From the NCBI GenBank assembly GCA_903858055.1, contig CAIOHM010000190.1:1-14686 (forward strand): a stretch of 14,686 nt of DNA. The letters run 5' to 3'. The translations under genes were made by a program, and so were the position numbers. The notes beneath the pieces are model-generated. The model was not told the DNA's origin, searched no databases, and worked only from the letters and a program-made list of their open reading frames with translations. Positions within the stretch are counted from its first letter, which is position 1; each line of letters begins with the position of its first letter. This DNA comes from an uncultured delta proteobacterium. GTDB taxonomy: Bacteria; Myxococcota_A; Polyangia; Polyangiales; Polyangiaceae. This document shows positions 12,539-14,686 of the stretch, piece after piece.

Positions 12539-14686
12539 GTGATCTTCTCCCCCCGCGCGCGGCGTCTTGGTGCTCCCGGCGCCTTGCTCGCGCTCGTCGC
12601 GTCGCAGGCACGGGCGTACGTGGCGCTCAGCGAGCCGCCCGCCACCACGGGCGGGAGAGACCTGGGGGTCGCGCTCATGGTCGCCGATCGCCTCGACGAC
12701 GCGGTGACGCAAACGTGGACGACGGACGACGGCTTGCCGTCGATCGTGACGCTCGCGCTCGCACAGACCCAAGAGGGCCTGATCTGGGCGGCCACCGAGC
12801 ACGGCCTCGCGCGCTTCGATGGTCGCGCGTGGACGACCGTGGTCGATCGGGTCGCGGTCAATGCGCTGCAGATCGTCGGCCGCGACCTCTGGGTGGGCAC
12901 GGGCGAAGGGCTCGCGCGCGTCGTCGACGGCGAGCTCGTACGTGGGCCTCACGAAGGGCTGCTCGAGAGGCGCGCGGTTCGGGCCCTCGCAGCGGAAGGC
13001 TCGCGTCTCTATGCGGGGACGACGAGCGGCGAGCTTCTCGCGCTGGAGGGCGCGCGCCTCGCACGGCGTTGGTCCGCGGCGGAGGGTCTCCCCGCGGCGG
13101 CGATCACGCGGCTCTTGGTCGTCGGAGACCACATCGCGGTGGGCACGGAGCACGGGCTCCGCATCGTCGACAGCGCAAGCGGTTCCGTAGGCGTCATCGA
13201 GGGGCCGCTCGCGAACGCGACGATCACGGGCCTCGCGAGCGACGGCGGATCGCTCCTGATCGCGACGTTCGAGCACGGGCTCTTTCGCTGCACGGGCGCA
13301 CGCTGCCAGCCCTTCGTCGTCGAGGGCCTCGAGGTCGGCGCGCACCTCGGGCAGCCGCTCGTCCTCGGCGACGAGACTCTGCTCTTGCCGACCGCGGCGG
13401 CGCTGCTCGTGGTCCGCGCGAACGCCGTGGTCGACCGCCACGCGGAGCTCGCCGGATCGCTCGTCTCGCTCTTTCGCGATCGCGACGGCACGCTCTGGGC
13501 GGGCACGGGCAACGACGGTCGCCTGGGCGGGCTTCGATCGCTGCGCTACCGCGGCCTCCGCGTGTGGCTCCGCGGCCAGGACGGGCGAGCGATCCTCGAA
13601 GGGCGCGACGGGTCGACCTTCCTCGCCACCAACGCAGGGGGCCTCTTTCGCCGCGCGGCGACCGGCGCGGTCACGCAAGTGCCCCTCGCGATCGGCGAGC
13701 TTCGCAGCGTGCGCTCGCTCCAGGCGGACCCCGCGATGCCCGGAGCCACGCTCGTAGCGGGGCTCGGCGGTGCGCTGCGTATCCGCGAAGACGGCGCTCA
13801 GGAGGTGCTGACGACGGGAGCGCTCCCCTCCTCGCGCATCCGGGCGATCCGCCGCCTCGAAGACGGGCGCCTCGTGCTTGCGACGCAGACGGGCGTGCTC
13901 GTCGGGCAAGAGGGGGCCGCGTTCTCGCTCCTCCCGGGGTCGCCGAGCACCTGGTTCACGGTGGGGCTCACGCGCGTCGACGCGCACAGCTGGCTCGTGC
14001 CAACGAGCGAAGACGGCCTCTGGCGCGTTCCTTCCTCCGGCGGCACCGCGACGCGCGTGGAGCTCGACCCCTGGACGGGCGCCGTCGGTCGTCCGCTCGT
14101 GCACGCGTCCGGTCGCGTCGTCGTGCCGCACGACTCGGGCGTCTGCGTCCTCGCCCCTTCCCTCGCGCTCGAGGCGTGCTTCGGGGTCGATCAGGGCTTC
14201 GCGCTGAAAGGCCACGTAGGCCTCGTCGACGACGAACGCGGATCTCTATGGCTCTCCCATACAGGTGGCTTGAGCGTCGTCGCCTGGTCGGAGCTCCTCG
14301 AGGCGGCGCGAGCCCCTGGCGCAGCGGCGAAGCCGTTTCGAACGCTGCGCCACCTCACCGTCCGCGACGGCCTCCCGAGCAACGGGTGCAACGGCGGCGA
14401 CGCGAACGCCGTGCGGCTCGCGAGCGGGGACCTCGCCTTCGCGTGCATGGGCGGCTTCGCGATCGTCGACCCCGCGCGCGCCACGACCGACCCGCGCCTG
14501 CCAAGCGTCTTCGTCCACGAGATCGACGTGGATGGCGATCGCCACCGCGCGTCGTTCGCCGAGCCCCTCGCCTCCACCACGCAACGCATCACCTTCGCGT
14601 TTGGCGCGCCGAGCTTCCTCGGGAACGAGCGAAACCAGGCCTTCCGCGTGAAACTCGAGGGGTTCGATCGCGACTGGGTCGATGCC
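12539..14686 (+). CDS. Two-component regulator propeller-domain sensor (partial, C-terminus off the right edge)
   Basis: N-terminal 716 residues of a large sensor; the frame is open at the window edge. A signal or anchor segment (MIFSPRARRLGAPGALLALV, then ASQARA) precedes a beta-propeller of regulator-propeller repeats. The first unit, TWTTDDGLPSIVTLALAQTQ (60-79) with LIWAATEHGLARFDG (81-95), is typical. Further blades are seen at LWVGTGEGLARV, LYAGTTSGEL, IAVGTEHGLRIV, LIATFEHGLF, LWAGTGNDGRL, FLATNAGGLF, LVLATQTGVLV and LWLSHTGGLSV (570-580), then HLTVRDGLPSNGCNGGDANA (605-624). From about 657 a Y_Y_Y domain begins, with FRVKLEGFDRDWV (702-714). In this family a membrane helix and a histidine kinase or a DNA-binding output normally follow; neither is in the window. 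The start is GTG 12539, the only in-frame choice that includes the signal. It has no clear ribosome binding site. The ligand is unknown; relatives in Bacteroides sense glycans. Confidence 0.88.
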   Translation, partial: MIFSPRARRLGAPGALLALVASQARAYVALSEPPATTGGRDLGVALMVADRLDDAVTQTWTTDDGLPSIVTLALAQTQEGLIWAATEHGLARFDGRAWTTVVDRVAVNALQIVGRDLWVGTGEGLARVVDGELVRGPHEGLLERRAVRALAAEGSRLYAGTTSGELLALEGARLARRWSAAEGLPAAAITRLLVVGDHIAVGTEHGLRIVDSASGSVGVIEGPLANATITGLASDGGSLLIATFEHGLFRCTGARCQPFVVEGLEVGAHLGQPLVLGDETLLLPTAAALLVVRANAVVDRHAELAGSLVSLFRDRDGTLWAGTGNDGRLGGLRSLRYRGLRVWLRGQDGRAILEGRDGSTFLATNAGGLFRRAATGAVTQVPLAIGELRSVRSLQADPAMPGATLVAGLGGALRIREDGAQEVLTTGALPSSRIRAIRRLEDGRLVLATQTGVLVGQEGAAFSLLPGSPSTWFTVGLTRVDAHSWLVPTSEDGLWRVPSSGGTATRVELDPWTGAVGRPLVHASGRVVVPHDSGVCVLAPSLALEACFGVDQGFALKGHVGLVDDERGSLWLSHTGGLSVVAWSELLEAARAPGAAAKPFRTLRHLTVRDGLPSNGCNGGDANAVRLASGDLAFACMGGFAIVDPARATTDPRLPSVFVHEIDVDGDRHRASFAEPLASTTQRITFAFGAPSFLGNERNQAFRVKLEGFDRDWVDA

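Noticed and set aside
12413..14215. Long minus-strand open frame opposite the propeller sensor
   Set aside because: Low-complexity Arg, Glu and Ala composition, and opposite strand to recognisable propeller blades.

Overview
The window is a GC-rich, gene-dense stretch of a bacterial chromosome. It encodes several secreted lipoproteins, an RTX-repeat protein, a lipoprotein with EF-hand-like and collagen-like repeats, and a large periplasmic propeller sensor. This mix, with strong G/C codon bias, suggests a myxobacterium (Polyangia/Myxococcota). That is an inference from gene content, because no rRNA or other phylogenetic marker is present. No tRNA, rRNA, CRISPR array, insertion sequence, integrase or attachment site was seen, and no stretch over 300 bases lacks a gene.

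Layout. (1) Bases 1-3780 hold envelope genes. A minus-strand lipoprotein runs off the left edge and is built of five Cys-containing repeats with EF-hand-like loops plus a collagen-like Gly-X-Y tract. It is divergent from a plus-strand RTX calcium-binding lipoprotein, with about 110 bp of shared control region between them. A small minus-strand lipoprotein is convergent with the RTX gene. (2) Bases 3927-7981 hold the ATP-dependent 5-oxoprolinase genes pxpA, pxpB and pxpC. pxpA is separated from pxpBC by a 594-residue cytoplasmic protein that I do not recognise by family. It has motifs resembling the catalytic and metal-binding loops of PI3/4-kinase/HipA-like kinases. (3) Bases 7994-10215 hold an M81 (MlrC-type) metallopeptidase gene and a TetR-family regulator overlapping it by one base. 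Two near-identical inverted repeats (core TGACAnTnCGTCA, centres exactly 50 bp apart) precede the peptidase and are the best candidates for the TetR operator. (4) Bases 10281-12416, minus strand, hold an exported DUF4105/Lnb-like protein whose expected active-site Cys is Asn, and a DUF3332 lipoprotein. (5) From 12539 to the right edge lies the periplasmic part of a two-component-regulator-propeller sensor, reaching the start of its Y_Y_Y domain.

How the genes work together. The six same-strand genes from 3927 to 10215 may form one nutritional or detoxification neighbourhood. PxpABC would hydrolyse 5-oxoproline to glutamate, and the M81 enzyme would cleave peptides under TetR control. The operators lie between pxpC and the peptidase, so these are probably two transcription units. 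The most novel points are the kinase-like protein inside the pxp cluster, the unusual residues of the Pxp subunits, the paired TetR operators, and the probably inactive DUF4105 enzyme.
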